NCBI RefSeq assembly: GCF_029814935.1
Contig: NZ_CP104582.1
Coordinates: 3,410,001 to 3,474,000, forward strand
Direction of reading: 5' to 3'
Length of the DNA: 64,000 bases
Source of the DNA: Pseudomonas sp. GD03919
GTDB taxonomy: Bacteria > Pseudomonadota > Gammaproteobacteria > Pseudomonadales > Pseudomonadaceae
How positions within the stretch are numbered: the stretch's first letter is position 1; each line of letters starts with the position of its first letter. The notes beneath the pieces are model-generated. The model was given only the letters and a program-made list of their open reading frames with translations. It was not told the origin of the DNA and did not search any database. This document shows, one piece after another, positions 37,819 to 46,354 of the stretch. A program made the translations under genes and the position numbers.

Positions 37819-38055
37819 CTAGCAGATCTGAACCCGGGTGCGTTCAGAATCGACAGAGGCCGAAGTCAACAAGGGAATGTAGGGCTATTTCAGATCACGC
37901 CTTAATCCGGCAGGCAGAACCATCAGCAAGGGACGCCAGTTCAACTCCTTACCCACCATTCGTCGGGAGTTTTCCTTTGGGGGCATTTTAGGGGGCATCT
38001 TTTGATTAACCTATTTAAATATTCTTTTAAATCAATGTCTTATGATATATTTTAT

Positions 38056-38074
38056 GATCCCCCCGGCTCCACCA
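38056..38074. other. Attachment-site-like 3' end of ssrA (tmRNA)
   Basis: GATCCCCCCGGCTCCACCA matches the 3' acceptor end of Pseudomonas tmRNA, including CCA, and is followed by a strong terminator. The tmRNA body does not precede it. ssrA ends are well-known integrase targets; the P4-type integrase begins 185 bp to the right. Confidence 0.6.
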
Positions 38075-38085
38075 AATACACATCT

Positions 38086-38111
38086 AAAGACGTCCACGGA
38101 CGTCTTTTTTT
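38086..38111 (+). terminator. Rho-independent terminator after the ssrA-like end
   Basis: AAAGACGTCC-AC-GGACGTCTTT stem followed by a run of T residues, placed as the terminator of ssrA would be. Confidence 0.75.
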
Positions 38112-38258
38112 GTGCCTGAAATCCAGCAAATACGGGGATTTCAGCGTTGCCACGATCCGATAGCGTCCAACTGGATCCGCGAAACCCGGTATTCCAAATA
38201 GTATTCCAAGCATGCAGGTGGTAATTTTTGGAATACCAAAACCTCTCATGGAATACCA

Positions 38259-39515
38259 ATGTGCGCTCAAGCCTCTCGCCTTTCTGAGCTCAAGCTCAAA
38301 GCTGCCAAGCCCAAGGAAAAGGATTACATCTTGGTCGATGGTGATGGATTACAAATGCGAGTGAGAAGCAATGGCTCTAAGCTATGGAATTTCAACTACT
38401 ACCACCCAGTAACCAAGAAGCGCATCAACATGGGCCTTGGTGCATACCCTGAACTGTCACTTGCCCAAGCAAGGAAAATGACCGTTGAAGCAAGGGAGCT
38501 TCTTGCCACCGGCATCGATCCCAAAGAAGAGCGGGACAATCTGAAGCAAGCCAAGAGGGCTGCAACCGAACACACGTTTCAGAACGTAGCTACCGCCTGG
38601 TATGAGCTGAAAAAAGACTCCGTGACACAGGCCTACGCCGAGGACATCTGGCGCTCACTGACGCTGCACGTTTTCCCGGACTTAGGTACAACCCCGATCT
38701 CAGCCATCAATGCACCACAGGTCATCAACCTGCTTCGCCCGCTCGAAACCAAGGGCAGTCTAGAGACCGTTAAACGGCTGACGCAACGGCTCAACGAGAT
38801 CATGACCTACGGGGTCAACTCGGGACTGATCCATGCCAACCCGCTCAGCGGCATCCGCTCTGTCTTCAAGAAACCAAAAAAGAAAAACATGGCTGCACTG
38901 CTCCCAGATGAGCTGAACGAGCTCATGGTGGCAATTGCCAATGCCAGCATAAAAAGAACGACCCGCTGCCTGATCGAATGGCAACTTCACACCATGACCC
39001 GACCAGCGGAGGCAGCTACCACTCGATGGGCAGACATCGACTTTGAAAAGAAAATCTGGACGATCCCAGCTGAGCGGATGAAGAAACGCCGCACTCACAT
39101 GATTCCGCTCACGGAACAGGCTCTCGCGTTACTGGAAGCAATCAAACCCTACAGTGGGCACCGTGAGTACGTTTTCCCCGCAGATAGGAACCCTCGCACC
39201 CACTGCAACAGCCAGACCGCCAACATGGCGCTGAAGCGCATGGGTTTTGAAGGGCGCCTGGTAAGCCATGGCATGCGCTCAATGGCCAGCACCATCCTCA
39301 ACGAACAAGGCTGGGATCCTGAGTTGATCGAAGTAGCGCTTGCCCACGTCGACAAGGACGAGGTTCGCAGCGCTTACAACCGAGCGGATTACATCGAGCG
39401 CAGACGCCCGATGATGGCTTGGTGGAGCGAACACATTCAGGAGGCGGCGACGGGCAACCTTTCGATGTCAGCTATCAAAGAAAATCGGGACAGAAAGGTA
39501 GTTTCGATACGCTGA
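38259..39515 (+). CDS. int: P4-family tyrosine integrase with arm-binding (DUF4102) domain
   Basis: 418 residues: arm domain at about 1-100 (LSELKLKAAKPKEKDYILVDGDGLQMRVRSNGSKLWNFNYYHP, GLGAYPELSLAQARKMTVEARELLATGIDP), SAM-like core at 110-200, and catalytic domain with Arg in LHTMTRPAEAATTRW, His-x-x-Arg in SHGMRSMAST, His in ALAHVDKDEV and Tyr in SAYNRADYIERR. Intact. Such integrases insert genomic islands into tRNA or tmRNA 3' ends, and an ssrA-like end lies just upstream, so the genes to the right probably form its island. Confidence 0.93.
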   Translation: MCAQASRLSELKLKAAKPKEKDYILVDGDGLQMRVRSNGSKLWNFNYYHPVTKKRINMGLGAYPELSLAQARKMTVEARELLATGIDPKEERDNLKQAKRAATEHTFQNVATAWYELKKDSVTQAYAEDIWRSLTLHVFPDLGTTPISAINAPQVINLLRPLETKGSLETVKRLTQRLNEIMTYGVNSGLIHANPLSGIRSVFKKPKKKNMAALLPDELNELMVAIANASIKRTTRCLIEWQLHTMTRPAEAATTRWADIDFEKKIWTIPAERMKKRRTHMIPLTEQALALLEAIKPYSGHREYVFPADRNPRTHCNSQTANMALKRMGFEGRLVSHGMRSMASTILNEQGWDPELIEVALAHVDKDEVRSAYNRADYIERRRPMMAWWSEHIQEAATGNLSMSAIKENRDRKVVSIR

Positions 39516-39639
39516 TTTGTGCCAAATACCGTAAAGCAGACGGTAGTAACAGGCAGAAACCGGCCAAAAGCGGTCGTTCGTAACGGGCCAATTTCGACCC
39601 AAAGCTGTGAGTGACTCCAATACAATGTCGTACTCTGTT

Positions 39640-40050
39640 TCAGCTTCCACGCATCGCTTTAGCCATCGCTTGATCAACATGATCCCGCCAGTCGCGGTCA
39701 CGCTTATCGTTGTCTCGCAGTTCTAGTTCAATGGCACTTTCCAGGCCCTCTTTGCATTGGCGGAACCCGTCGTCCCAACCTTGTGCGTATTGGGGGTGTT
39801 GCAGATAGCGCGGCACATCCTTGCGAAAGCTTTCGAGCGCTCCCGCAGCTTGTCTGCCGCTGCTGCAACCCGCCTCGAAACCGTCAATAAAGGGGGCTGG
39901 ATAACCCTCAGCCATCATCTGCTCGCGGGTACTTTGGCAGCCACCTAACAAGATTGCGACGAGGCCCATGGCAATCAGCGCTGGCCAGGCAGACAAGCTT
40001 TTACCTGGCTTGGCTGAGTAGTCGAACGGCATGCTTGTAGAACCGTTCAT
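39640..40050 (-). CDS. Putative lipoprotein
   Basis: 136 residues from the ATG at 40050. A hydrophobic stretch WPALIAMGLVAILLGGC ends in the lipobox LLGGC, so it should be lipidated. The mature part is small and charged (CQSTREQMMAEGYPAPFIDGFEAGCSSGRQAAG ... HPQYAQGWDDGFRQC), with a G-x-x-x-G-C pattern repeated twice (DGFEAGCSSGR, DGFRQCKEG). The ATG overlaps the stop of the PAP2 gene (ATGA), so translation is coupled. Probably an envelope factor of this cassette; no known function. The frame is open upstream to 40176 within the PAP2 gene. Confidence 0.75.
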   Translation of the reverse strand: MNGSTSMPFDYSAKPGKSLSAWPALIAMGLVAILLGGCQSTREQMMAEGYPAPFIDGFEAGCSSGRQAAGALESFRKDVPRYLQHPQYAQGWDDGFRQCKEGLESAIELELRDNDKRDRDWRDHVDQAMAKAMRGS

Positions 40051-40805
40051 GCTGCATCTTCGCGCAAGCGATGCACTGCCTGCGGCACCGGTTCGGCAGC
40101 ACTTGAGGGTGCGGGCCGATACAGCAGCCAACGGTAGCAGAGCGTGCAGATCAGCCAATCGAACAACAGCGTCCATAGGTTGTGCGAGAGAAAATGCGCG
40201 CCCTGCATCATCCGCCCGATGGAAAACAGCGTGCCCAACCCCAAGGCTACCGCCAGCGCGATGCGGGCGGTTCGCGGGCGTCGATCACGTAGCGCAAAAA
40301 ACAACGCAATCAATGAAAAGCCGGCCGACGCATGGCCGCCCGGCCAGCAGCGGCCAGGGTTGTCTGTTGCTGCACGCTCACCGACCAGCGGGCTGAAGGC
40401 CTCTGTTCCACCGAATTCGCTCAGGCTCCATGGACATTGCATGGCGGTGAGCTTTTTCAACGGTGTAACGATGCTGGTCGATACGGCTAACGAGAGCACC
40501 AAATAGCCCAGCGGGCGACGCCAAGCACGCCATTTCACTAGCAGCAGGCTTAGCAGAAAGCCTGCGATGGCCAGTACGCCAATAATAATCACCGCTTGTT
40601 TGGCGCGGTCATGCAGGATGTCTTCCAGCCAGAAATTATGCCGCCCTACAAACCCCAACCCGGGCTCATAGAACAGGTGCTCCAGGGCGAAGTCCACGCC
40701 ACTGGGGTCAAGTAATAGGAGCAACGCCATCAGCGCCATGGGAATCCCCAGGCCAAGACGGAAATCAAAGTAGCGGGTGATGCTGGGTGTAGGTGTTTCA
40801 GCCAT
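40047..40805 (-). CDS. PAP2-family membrane phosphatase
   Basis: 252 residues with about six membrane segments. The PAP2 motifs are KKLTAMQCPWSL (motif 1, Lys but divergent end), WPGGHASAGFS (motif 2, His) and GRMMQGAHFLSHNLWT (motif 3, catalytic His). It removes phosphate from lipids or their pyrophosphates (phosphatidic acid, undecaprenyl-PP or lipid A). Between a sulfatase-fold transferase gene and a lipoprotein gene, and opposite a diacylglycerol kinase operon, a role in lipid remodelling is likely. It follows the transferase gene by about 40 bp. Confidence 0.87.
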   Translation of the reverse strand: MAETPTPSITRYFDFRLGLGIPMALMALLLLLDPSGVDFALEHLFYEPGLGFVGRHNFWLEDILHDRAKQAVIIIGVLAIAGFLLSLLLVKWRAWRRPLGYLVLSLAVSTSIVTPLKKLTAMQCPWSLSEFGGTEAFSPLVGERAATDNPGRCWPGGHASAGFSLIALFFALRDRRPRTARIALAVALGLGTLFSIGRMMQGAHFLSHNLWTLLFDWLICTLCYRWLLYRPAPSSAAEPVPQAVHRLREDAA

Positions 40806-40846
40806 GACTGAACTCCAGTAAGGACAATGTCTATGCAGTGCCAGGA

Positions 40847-42805
40847 TTAGCGTTTGCTGAGCCCCTCGTCCGGCAAGGACGTGGGATGCCAGGCAATCAG
40901 CCGTTTCTGGAAGGCATGACTGGCCCCCTGGTAATAGGCGATATCACGGCGCAGTAAGCTGTCGCTGATGGAGCTTGAAGACTCATGGCTTCGCCCGAGT
41001 GCGTCGTCGTGCCGGCGCATGCCGCGACGCGGGCTGAGAATGGCCAGGTCGGTGCCATCGAACAGGCCCAGGTGCTGGTAATTACCAATCAGTGCGCGAC
41101 CAGGTGCTCGGTCTTCGCGCAGCACGTTGCGGCCAAAGAAGGTTGAGCTGTAGTCGACATTCAGCAGGCCCAACAAGGTCGGTGCCAGGTCGATCTGGCT
41201 AGCTACCTCGCTGAACTCACGCGGCTCAAACAGTGCCGGGGCGTAGATAAACAACGGGATGTGATAGTTGGCCACGGGCAGGTCTTCATGGCCGGCGCTG
41301 CCCGCTGTGTGATCCGCCACGAAGACGAATACGGTTTGGTTGAACCAGGGCTTCTCTTGGGCCTGCTGGAGGAACTGGCCAATCGCGTAGTCGGTGTACT
41401 TCACAGCGCCTTCGCGGCCATCACCAGACGGGATGTCGATACGCCCTTCGGGGTATGTATACGGCCGGTGGTTGGAGGTGGTCATCAGTTGCAGGAAGAA
41501 GGGTTTGCCTTGGGCATGGTCAGCGTCGGCGACCTTGAGGGTTTGCTGGTAGATGTCTTCATCGGACATGCCCCAAGCGTTCTTAAACGCCATATCGCTT
41601 TCGGCCACGCTGCTCTGATCGACGATGCGGTAGCCATTACCACCGAAGAAGGCATTCATGTTGTCGAAGTAACCGCGCCCGCCGTAGATGAATACGCTGT
41701 CATAACCGAGGGCATTGAACTGCTGGCCCAGGCTGCCATAGCCAGACTCACGACCGATGCGTTTGACGATGGAGCGTCCCGGCGTGGGCGGTATGGATAA
41801 GGTAATTGCCTCCAGGCCACGGTCGGTGCGTGTACCGGTGGCGTAGAAGTTACTGAAACTCAGGCTGCGCTGGCGCAACTCATCCAGGTTCGGGGTCAGA
41901 CCTCGCGTATCACCAAAGCTGCCGAGGTATTTGGCACTCAGGCTTTCGATGGTCACCAACACCACGTTCAGGGGCTTCGGCTGACCTGGGTTGTCGATCA
42001 GCCGGCGAATGTCCTGCGGGTCGCTGCCAATAAAGCGGGCATTGGCTTCACGCACTTCATCGCGCAGCAGGCTGCCCACGGCGTGCTCGGGCAAGGTTGT
42101 GTAGAACTGCTGGTAGTCCAGTTCGTTATTGCGGAAGGCAGCGAAGAACTGAAAGGGACCGTTACTAGCGAGCTCTCGCTGGTAAACATTGCCCCCCATG
42201 CCAAGCGGAAAATCTTGGCCAATGACCAGGCTGACTGTGCAAGCTGCCAGAGCAAGGGAGCCAAAGAATAATAGGGCTTTAGGCTTGGGCTGTGGCTCCG
42301 CATTCAGCGCTGAAGCCAGTGGTCGCATGAGCGCGACGGTGACGCCGATAGCCAGAACGGCCAGCAGTGCGAGTAGCGGATAGATTGGGTAGGACTCAAG
42401 AATATTGTTGATCACTTCCTCGGAGTAGACCAGATAGTCCACCGCGATGAAGTTGAAACGTACACCAAACTCGTCCCAGAACAGCCATTCGGCCACTGCA
42501 GTGAACAACATGGCAAACAGGCTGATGCTGGTGAGTGCATAGAGAGCGGCTCTGTGGGCCAAGCTTCGCCAGAGGCGATTCGGGCACAGCAGCAGATAAA
42601 GAGCCAGAGGCAATGCCGCATAAAGCAGGAAGCTCAGGTCATAGACCAAGCCGATGGCGTATAGGCGCAGCAAATCCAAGGCGCCTACATCTGCATCAGC
42701 CAAATGGGACAATAGCAGTACGCTACGTGTAATGAAGAACACCAAAAGCCAGCTCCCCAAGAGCAGACTCAGATATCTCGGTTGGGCGTATCGAAGCTGT
42801 GGCAT
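40847..42805 (-). CDS. LTA-synthase-like sulfatase-fold phospho-head-group transferase
   Basis: 652 residues. Five N-terminal membrane segments (YLSLLLGSWLLVFFITRSVLL, LYALTSISLFAMLFTAVAEWLF, PLLALLAVLAIGVTVALM and others) lead to a periplasmic sulfatase domain from about 280: NVVLVTIESLSAKYLG with the first metal acid, FYATGTRTDRGLEA with the Thr nucleophile, and VADHTAGSAGHEDLP with Asp-His metal ligands. It moves a phosphoglycerol or phosphoethanolamine group from a phospholipid, giving diacylglycerol. The ATG at 42805 has AGGATC upstream; the track frame extends to 42868. A ColR-box-like site lies 70-85 bp upstream. Confidence 0.88.
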   Translation of the reverse strand: MPQLRYAQPRYLSLLLGSWLLVFFITRSVLLLSHLADADVGALDLLRLYAIGLVYDLSFLLYAALPLALYLLLCPNRLWRSLAHRAALYALTSISLFAMLFTAVAEWLFWDEFGVRFNFIAVDYLVYSEEVINNILESYPIYPLLALLAVLAIGVTVALMRPLASALNAEPQPKPKALLFFGSLALAACTVSLVIGQDFPLGMGGNVYQRELASNGPFQFFAAFRNNELDYQQFYTTLPEHAVGSLLRDEVREANARFIGSDPQDIRRLIDNPGQPKPLNVVLVTIESLSAKYLGSFGDTRGLTPNLDELRQRSLSFSNFYATGTRTDRGLEAITLSIPPTPGRSIVKRIGRESGYGSLGQQFNALGYDSVFIYGGRGYFDNMNAFFGGNGYRIVDQSSVAESDMAFKNAWGMSDEDIYQQTLKVADADHAQGKPFFLQLMTTSNHRPYTYPEGRIDIPSGDGREGAVKYTDYAIGQFLQQAQEKPWFNQTVFVFVADHTAGSAGHEDLPVANYHIPLFIYAPALFEPREFSEVASQIDLAPTLLGLLNVDYSSTFFGRNVLREDRAPGRALIGNYQHLGLFDGTDLAILSPRRGMRRHDDALGRSHESSSSISDSLLRRDIAYYQGASHAFQKRLIAWHPTSLPDEGLSKR

Positions 42806-42874
42806 CGTATGATCCTGCTGGAGTAAACGGGCCGCAGTCTGCTGGTGTGAGCGTGAGAAGCACGTCAACGGTAT

Positions 42875-42890
42875 GTGAAAAAAGCGTCAA
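42875..42890 (-). promoter_or_regulatory. ColR-box-like site between the transferase gene and colR
   Basis: On the minus strand TTGACGCTTTTTTCAC fits the published P. putida ColR consensus as I recall it, (T/C)(T/C)NA(C/G)NN(T/C)TTTTTCAC. The identical 16-mer stands before the methyltransferase gene. It points toward the transferase gene. Confidence 0.6.
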
Positions 42891-42912
42891 TTCATGTGTA
42901 GAGATATCGCCT

Positions 42913-43596
42913 ATGCGCATTCTGGTCATCGAAGACAATCGGGACATTCTGGCCAATGTGCTGGATTACCTTGAGCTCAAGGGGTACACCGTGGATTGCG
43001 CTCAAGATGGGTTGAGTGGATTGCATCTGGCCACTAGCCAACCCTTCGACCTTATCGTGCTGGATATCATGCTGCCTGGCATTGATGGGCTTCAGCTTTG
43101 CCGGCGCTTGCGAGAAGAGGCGCGAAGCGACACCCCCATCCTCATGCTGACTGCACGGGATGCTCTGGATGATCGTCTGCATGGTTTGCGCGCCGGGGCC
43201 GACGATTATCTGATCAAACCTTTTGCACTTTCCGAGCTAGTGGCTCGTATAGAAGCCATCCTCCGTCGTGCGCATGGCAAACGTAAACGCCTGCTGCAAG
43301 TCGCTGACCTGGTCTATGACCTCGACACCCTGAGCATAACTCGGGCGGGAAAGCCACTGAAGCTCAATCCGCTTGGCATGAAGCTGCTTGAGGTACTGAT
43401 GCAGAGAAGTCCTGCAGTAGTGCGCCGGGAGTCACTAGAAGAGGCACTCTGGGGAGATAATTGTCCAGACAGCGATAGCTTGCGCAGCCACATCCATCAG
43501 TTGCGTCAGGTGATCGATAAGCCATTTCCTATAGCTCTGCTACATACCCAACATGGAGTGGGTTATCGATTGGCGGAGGATACCAATGCGCACTAA
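42913..43596 (+). CDS. colR: Response regulator ColR-like (OmpR family)
   Basis: 227 residues: receiver domain (MRILVIEDNRDILANVLDYLELKGYTVDCAQDGLSGLHLA; phosphoacceptor Asp51 in LIVLDIMLPG; Lys in DDYLIKPFALSELVARIEA) and a winged helix (KLNPLGMKLLEVLMQRSPAVVRRESLEEALWGDNCPDSDSLRSHIHQLRQVID). The sequence is very close to Pseudomonas ColR. The ATG at 42913 is the family start. In P. putida ColRS answers excess zinc and iron and membrane stress. colS overlaps its end by 11 bp. Confidence 0.85.
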   Translation: MRILVIEDNRDILANVLDYLELKGYTVDCAQDGLSGLHLATSQPFDLIVLDIMLPGIDGLQLCRRLREEARSDTPILMLTARDALDDRLHGLRAGADDYLIKPFALSELVARIEAILRRAHGKRKRLLQVADLVYDLDTLSITRAGKPLKLNPLGMKLLEVLMQRSPAVVRRESLEEALWGDNCPDSDSLRSHIHQLRQVIDKPFPIALLHTQHGVGYRLAEDTNAH

Positions 43597-44851
43597 GCAG
43601 CCACTGCTGCGCCGTATAGTTGCGGCCTTCGTACTGATGACAACATTGGTAAGCGGCGTATTTGCTCTGGGTATAGTCGCTATTGTGCATTTGATAGAAG
43701 AGCATCTGGTTTCTGAAGGGATGTACCGCGAGCTTCAGGAAGTCCTGCAGAACGACCTGGGTAATGGTCATTCGCCTCGTCTGGACTCCAGCACGCGCTT
43801 CTATGCATCCAGCATCGCTGGGTACGCGATTCCAAATGAATACGCCAACCTAGAAACTGGATTCTCTGAGATCGTCGATGGTGACCAGGCTTTCTATGCC
43901 TATACGCAAATCATCAACGGCGAACGCTACCTGCTTGTGCAGGAGCAACATGAGTTCGAGGCCCGCGAGAAGGCCCTATTCAGTGTGGTGCTGGCCGGCT
44001 TTCTAATTTCGGTAGTGGGTGCCTGGGGCTTGGGGTTGGTGATGGCGAAGAGGGTAATGACCCCTGTGAGCAGACTGGCTCAGCAAGTGCGCCATCGCGA
44101 ACAACTGCATCCACTGGCTCCACCGCTGGCCCCAGAGTATGCCGACGATGAGGTTGGGCAGCTGGCCGCAGCATTCGACAGCACCCTAGGCCAATTGCGC
44201 CAATCGCTTGAGCGGGAGAGGCTTTTCACCAGTGACGTAAGCCACGAACTGCGTACGCCCTTGATGGTCATCGCCACCTCTTGCGAGCTACTTGAACAAG
44301 CCCCTCTCGAACCCCGTCAGCGTGAGCAGCTCGCTCGAGTCAATCGAGCCAGTGAAGACATGCGAGATCTGGTTCAGACCTTTCTGCAGCTGGCCAGAAG
44401 CAACGACACTGTATTTGCGGCCAGTTGCAGCCTTCAGCAAATTGCGGACGAGCAAGTCAGGCACTGGGAACCTCTGATGCACGAAAAGGGCTTGGTCTTT
44501 GAGTGTCAAAGTGAAGGGCTGGATTCGGGAGCCTACAATCCGACCCTGCTCCGCACTGTGCTGGCAAATCTGCTACGTAATGCTTGGCATTACACGGACA
44601 CTGGGTATGTCCGGTTGGTCGTCGAAACTGGCGCATTCCGCGTAGAGGACAGCGGGGCGGGCATTCCCGAGGATCAGCGCGAACAAATTTTTCGACCATT
44701 CGTCCGCGGTGAGCACTCGCGAGGCGAGGGATTGGGGTTGGGGCTCTCTTTGGTTAAGCGAATCTGCTCACACCAAGGTTGGACTATCAGCGTTAAGGAA
44801 CTGCCCCTTGGTGGGAGTTGCTTTAGGGTTGTGTTGCAGAATCGCGTTTGA
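43586..44851 (+). CDS. colS: Sensor histidine kinase ColS-like
   Basis: 421 residues: TM1 (IVAAFVLMTTLVSGVFALGIVAIVHL), a periplasmic loop of about 100 residues with acidic metal-type residues (H35, E38, E95 and E120-Q-H-E123, comparable to the ExxE motif of P. putida ColS), TM2 (FSVVLAGFLISVVGAWGLGLVMA), HAMP, HisKA with His220 in FTSDVSHELRTPL, and an ATPase domain (NLLRNAWHYTDTGYV, DSGAGIPEDQREQIF, GEGLGLGLSLV). It phosphorylates ColR. The ATG at 43586 overlaps colR. Confidence 0.85.
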   Translation: MRTKQPLLRRIVAAFVLMTTLVSGVFALGIVAIVHLIEEHLVSEGMYRELQEVLQNDLGNGHSPRLDSSTRFYASSIAGYAIPNEYANLETGFSEIVDGDQAFYAYTQIINGERYLLVQEQHEFEAREKALFSVVLAGFLISVVGAWGLGLVMAKRVMTPVSRLAQQVRHREQLHPLAPPLAPEYADDEVGQLAAAFDSTLGQLRQSLERERLFTSDVSHELRTPLMVIATSCELLEQAPLEPRQREQLARVNRASEDMRDLVQTFLQLARSNDTVFAASCSLQQIADEQVRHWEPLMHEKGLVFECQSEGLDSGAYNPTLLRTVLANLLRNAWHYTDTGYVRLVVETGAFRVEDSGAGIPEDQREQIFRPFVRGEHSRGEGLGLGLSLVKRICSHQGWTISVKELPLGGSCFRVVLQNRV

Positions 44852-44863
44852 CGCTTTTTTCAC
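44848..44863 (+). promoter_or_regulatory. ColR-box-like site before the methyltransferase operon
   Basis: TTGACGCTTTTTTCAC starts in the last codons of colS and lies about 70 bp before the methyltransferase ATG. It is identical over 16 bp to the site at 42875-42890, which strongly suggests that one regulator, most likely ColR itself, controls both operons. Confidence 0.6.
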
Positions 44864-44932
44864 ATTCTTTTGACGGGGCCATCATGGCCCCGCTTCTATG
44901 GTGGCGGGCATTCCCCAGGAGGATGCCAGGCC

Positions 44933-45625
44933 ATGTCAAAAAACACCCCCATCGAGCTCGAATTTTCCCGCAAATATGATCACCAGCACTCCGTTGAGTA
45001 TCTGAACAAGCATCAGGATGGGCTGGCTCGACGTTTATCACATTGGCGTGACCTGCAGGTGGCTCGACAGGCATTGCGACTCGCGGGTGAACCCAATCTG
45101 TTGTTGGACCTGCCCTGTGGTGCAGGGCGCTTCTGGCCAATGCTGGCGCAGAATAAGAATCGAGTCATTCTGGCCGCAGATAACTCGGCAGATATGTTGG
45201 CCACTGCCCGTGCTGGGCAGCCCTCCGAAATAGTGGCGCGCATCAAGACGTTCCAAACCTCTGCATTCGACATTGACCTTGGAGCCAACGCAGTCGATTG
45301 CATCTTCTGCATTCGGCTCCTCCATCACATCGAAGCAGCCGAACACCGTTTGGCCATCCTGCGAGAGTTTCACCGGGTCACGCGCGACAGTGTGATCATT
45401 TCCCTTTGGGTAGACGGAAACTACAAGTCCTGGCGGCGTCAGCGCCTTGAACGTCGCCGGGCTGCAAGGGGGCTGGAAGGAAAGAACCAAAATCGTTTTG
45501 TGGTCAGGCGCGAGGAGATCGAAGCAGAGTTCAAAGCGGCAGGATTCAGAGTCATTGGCCATCGTGATTTCCTCCCGGGCTATGCCATGTGGCGTACATA
45601 CGTTCTGCGCAAGCTGGAGGATTAG
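44933..45625 (+). CDS. SAM-dependent methyltransferase of the colRS operon (Orf222-like)
   Basis: 230 residues. Class I fold: LLLDLPCGAGRFWPMLAQ is motif I, ILAADNSADMLATAR the end of strand 2, and AVDCIFCIRLLHHI motif IV/post-I; NRFVVRREEIEAEFKAAGF and the C-terminal W-R-T-Y-V-L-R-K-L follow. In P. fluorescens and P. putida a methyltransferase (Orf222) and WapQ lie directly after colRS and depend on ColR. AGGAGG precedes the ATG at 44933. Substrate unknown, perhaps an LPS core or a lipid. The LPS kinase gene starts 4 bp downstream. Confidence 0.82.
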   Translation: MSKNTPIELEFSRKYDHQHSVEYLNKHQDGLARRLSHWRDLQVARQALRLAGEPNLLLDLPCGAGRFWPMLAQNKNRVILAADNSADMLATARAGQPSEIVARIKTFQTSAFDIDLGANAVDCIFCIRLLHHIEAAEHRLAILREFHRVTRDSVIISLWVDGNYKSWRRQRLERRRAARGLEGKNQNRFVVRREEIEAEFKAAGFRVIGHRDFLPGYAMWRTYVLRKLED

Positions 45626-45628
45626 TCG

Positions 45629-46354
45629 ATGGGCATTCTGATCAGCCATTCGCAACCAGCCCCGCAGAGCACCGAGTTCGATCGCTGGTGGCATAGCCAA
45701 GGTGTGTGGGTAGAGCCCACAAACAAGAGGCGTGGGGGTGAAAGCGGTGTGCTGCTGTTGCAATCTCGTGATCCCACGCGTCCACAGCTCTATTGCAAAC
45801 GCCAGGCTGGACATACCTATCGAACACTATTGCACCCCTTGGGGCAGCCCACTGTATTACGCGAGATAAAGGCATACAGGGCTTTTGCGCATCTGGGTGT
45901 TCGTGTGCCGAAACTGGTATACGGGGCCGCTCGCATGCATGCAGGGCAATGGCAGGCCCTGTTGGTCACGGAGGCCTTGTCTGGCTTTATTAGCCTAGAG
46001 CAATGGTACGGCACTCATACACCGGATCAGTCATTGCGGGGATTGGTTATGAACCAAGTCGCCTCAATGCTCGCATCCCTGCACAGAGCAGGCTGGCAGC
46101 ACGGCTGCTGCTACCCGAAGCATATCTTCGTCAAAATCGCGCCACGCAATACCGAGCCTCCCGTTGTTGAAACAGCAATCCTTGATCTGGAGAAGAGTCG
46201 GCGACGTCTCCGAAGCAAGGATGCTGCGCGCCATGACCTGAGCCAGTTATGGCGCCATCGCGGGCCAATCCCGGAGCCTGATTGCATTCACTTGCTACAG
46301 GAGCACGGCCGGCTTTTGGCTAAATCTTGCCATGAAGCGGGATCTGCCAAATGA
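45629..46354 (+). CDS. wapQ: LPS core heptose kinase, InaA/WapQ-like
   Basis: 241 residues of the lipopolysaccharide-kinase/InaA family: QLYCKRQAGHTYRTLLHPLGQPTVLREIKAYRAFAHLGVRVPKLVYG (Lys and Glu of the kinase N-lobe), LASLHRAGWQHGCCYPKHIFV with the catalytic loop, where the usual Asp is replaced by Cys or Tyr, and AILDLEKSRRR with the metal Asp. It would phosphorylate the LPS inner core and so tighten the outer membrane. The order colR-colS-methyltransferase-wapQ supports the name. Its stop overlaps the dgkA start (ATGA). Confidence 0.82.
   Translation: MGILISHSQPAPQSTEFDRWWHSQGVWVEPTNKRRGGESGVLLLQSRDPTRPQLYCKRQAGHTYRTLLHPLGQPTVLREIKAYRAFAHLGVRVPKLVYGAARMHAGQWQALLVTEALSGFISLEQWYGTHTPDQSLRGLVMNQVASMLASLHRAGWQHGCCYPKHIFVKIAPRNTEPPVVETAILDLEKSRRRLRSKDAARHDLSQLWRHRGPIPEPDCIHLLQEHGRLLAKSCHEAGSAK

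Larger units (their letters stand above)
37819..38258. other. Island junction region without protein genes
   Basis: About 440 bp. From left to right: a tRNA-like stretch (GTTCAACTCC then ACCCACCA, about 37939-37963), GGGGGCATTTTAGGGGGCAT (37979-37998), an A/T-rich tract, an ssrA-like 3' end, a terminator and a 140-bp leader of the integrase gene in which GGAATAC/GTATTCC words recur (about 38190-38250), possible integrase or excisionase sites. Confidence 0.55.

Noticed and set aside
37939..37963. A tRNA 3'-half-like sequence (GTTCAACTCC ... ACCCACCA)
   Set aside because: No acceptor, D or anticodon arm upstream and a poor T-arm stem. At most it is an old attachment-site fragment, so it is not called as a tRNA.
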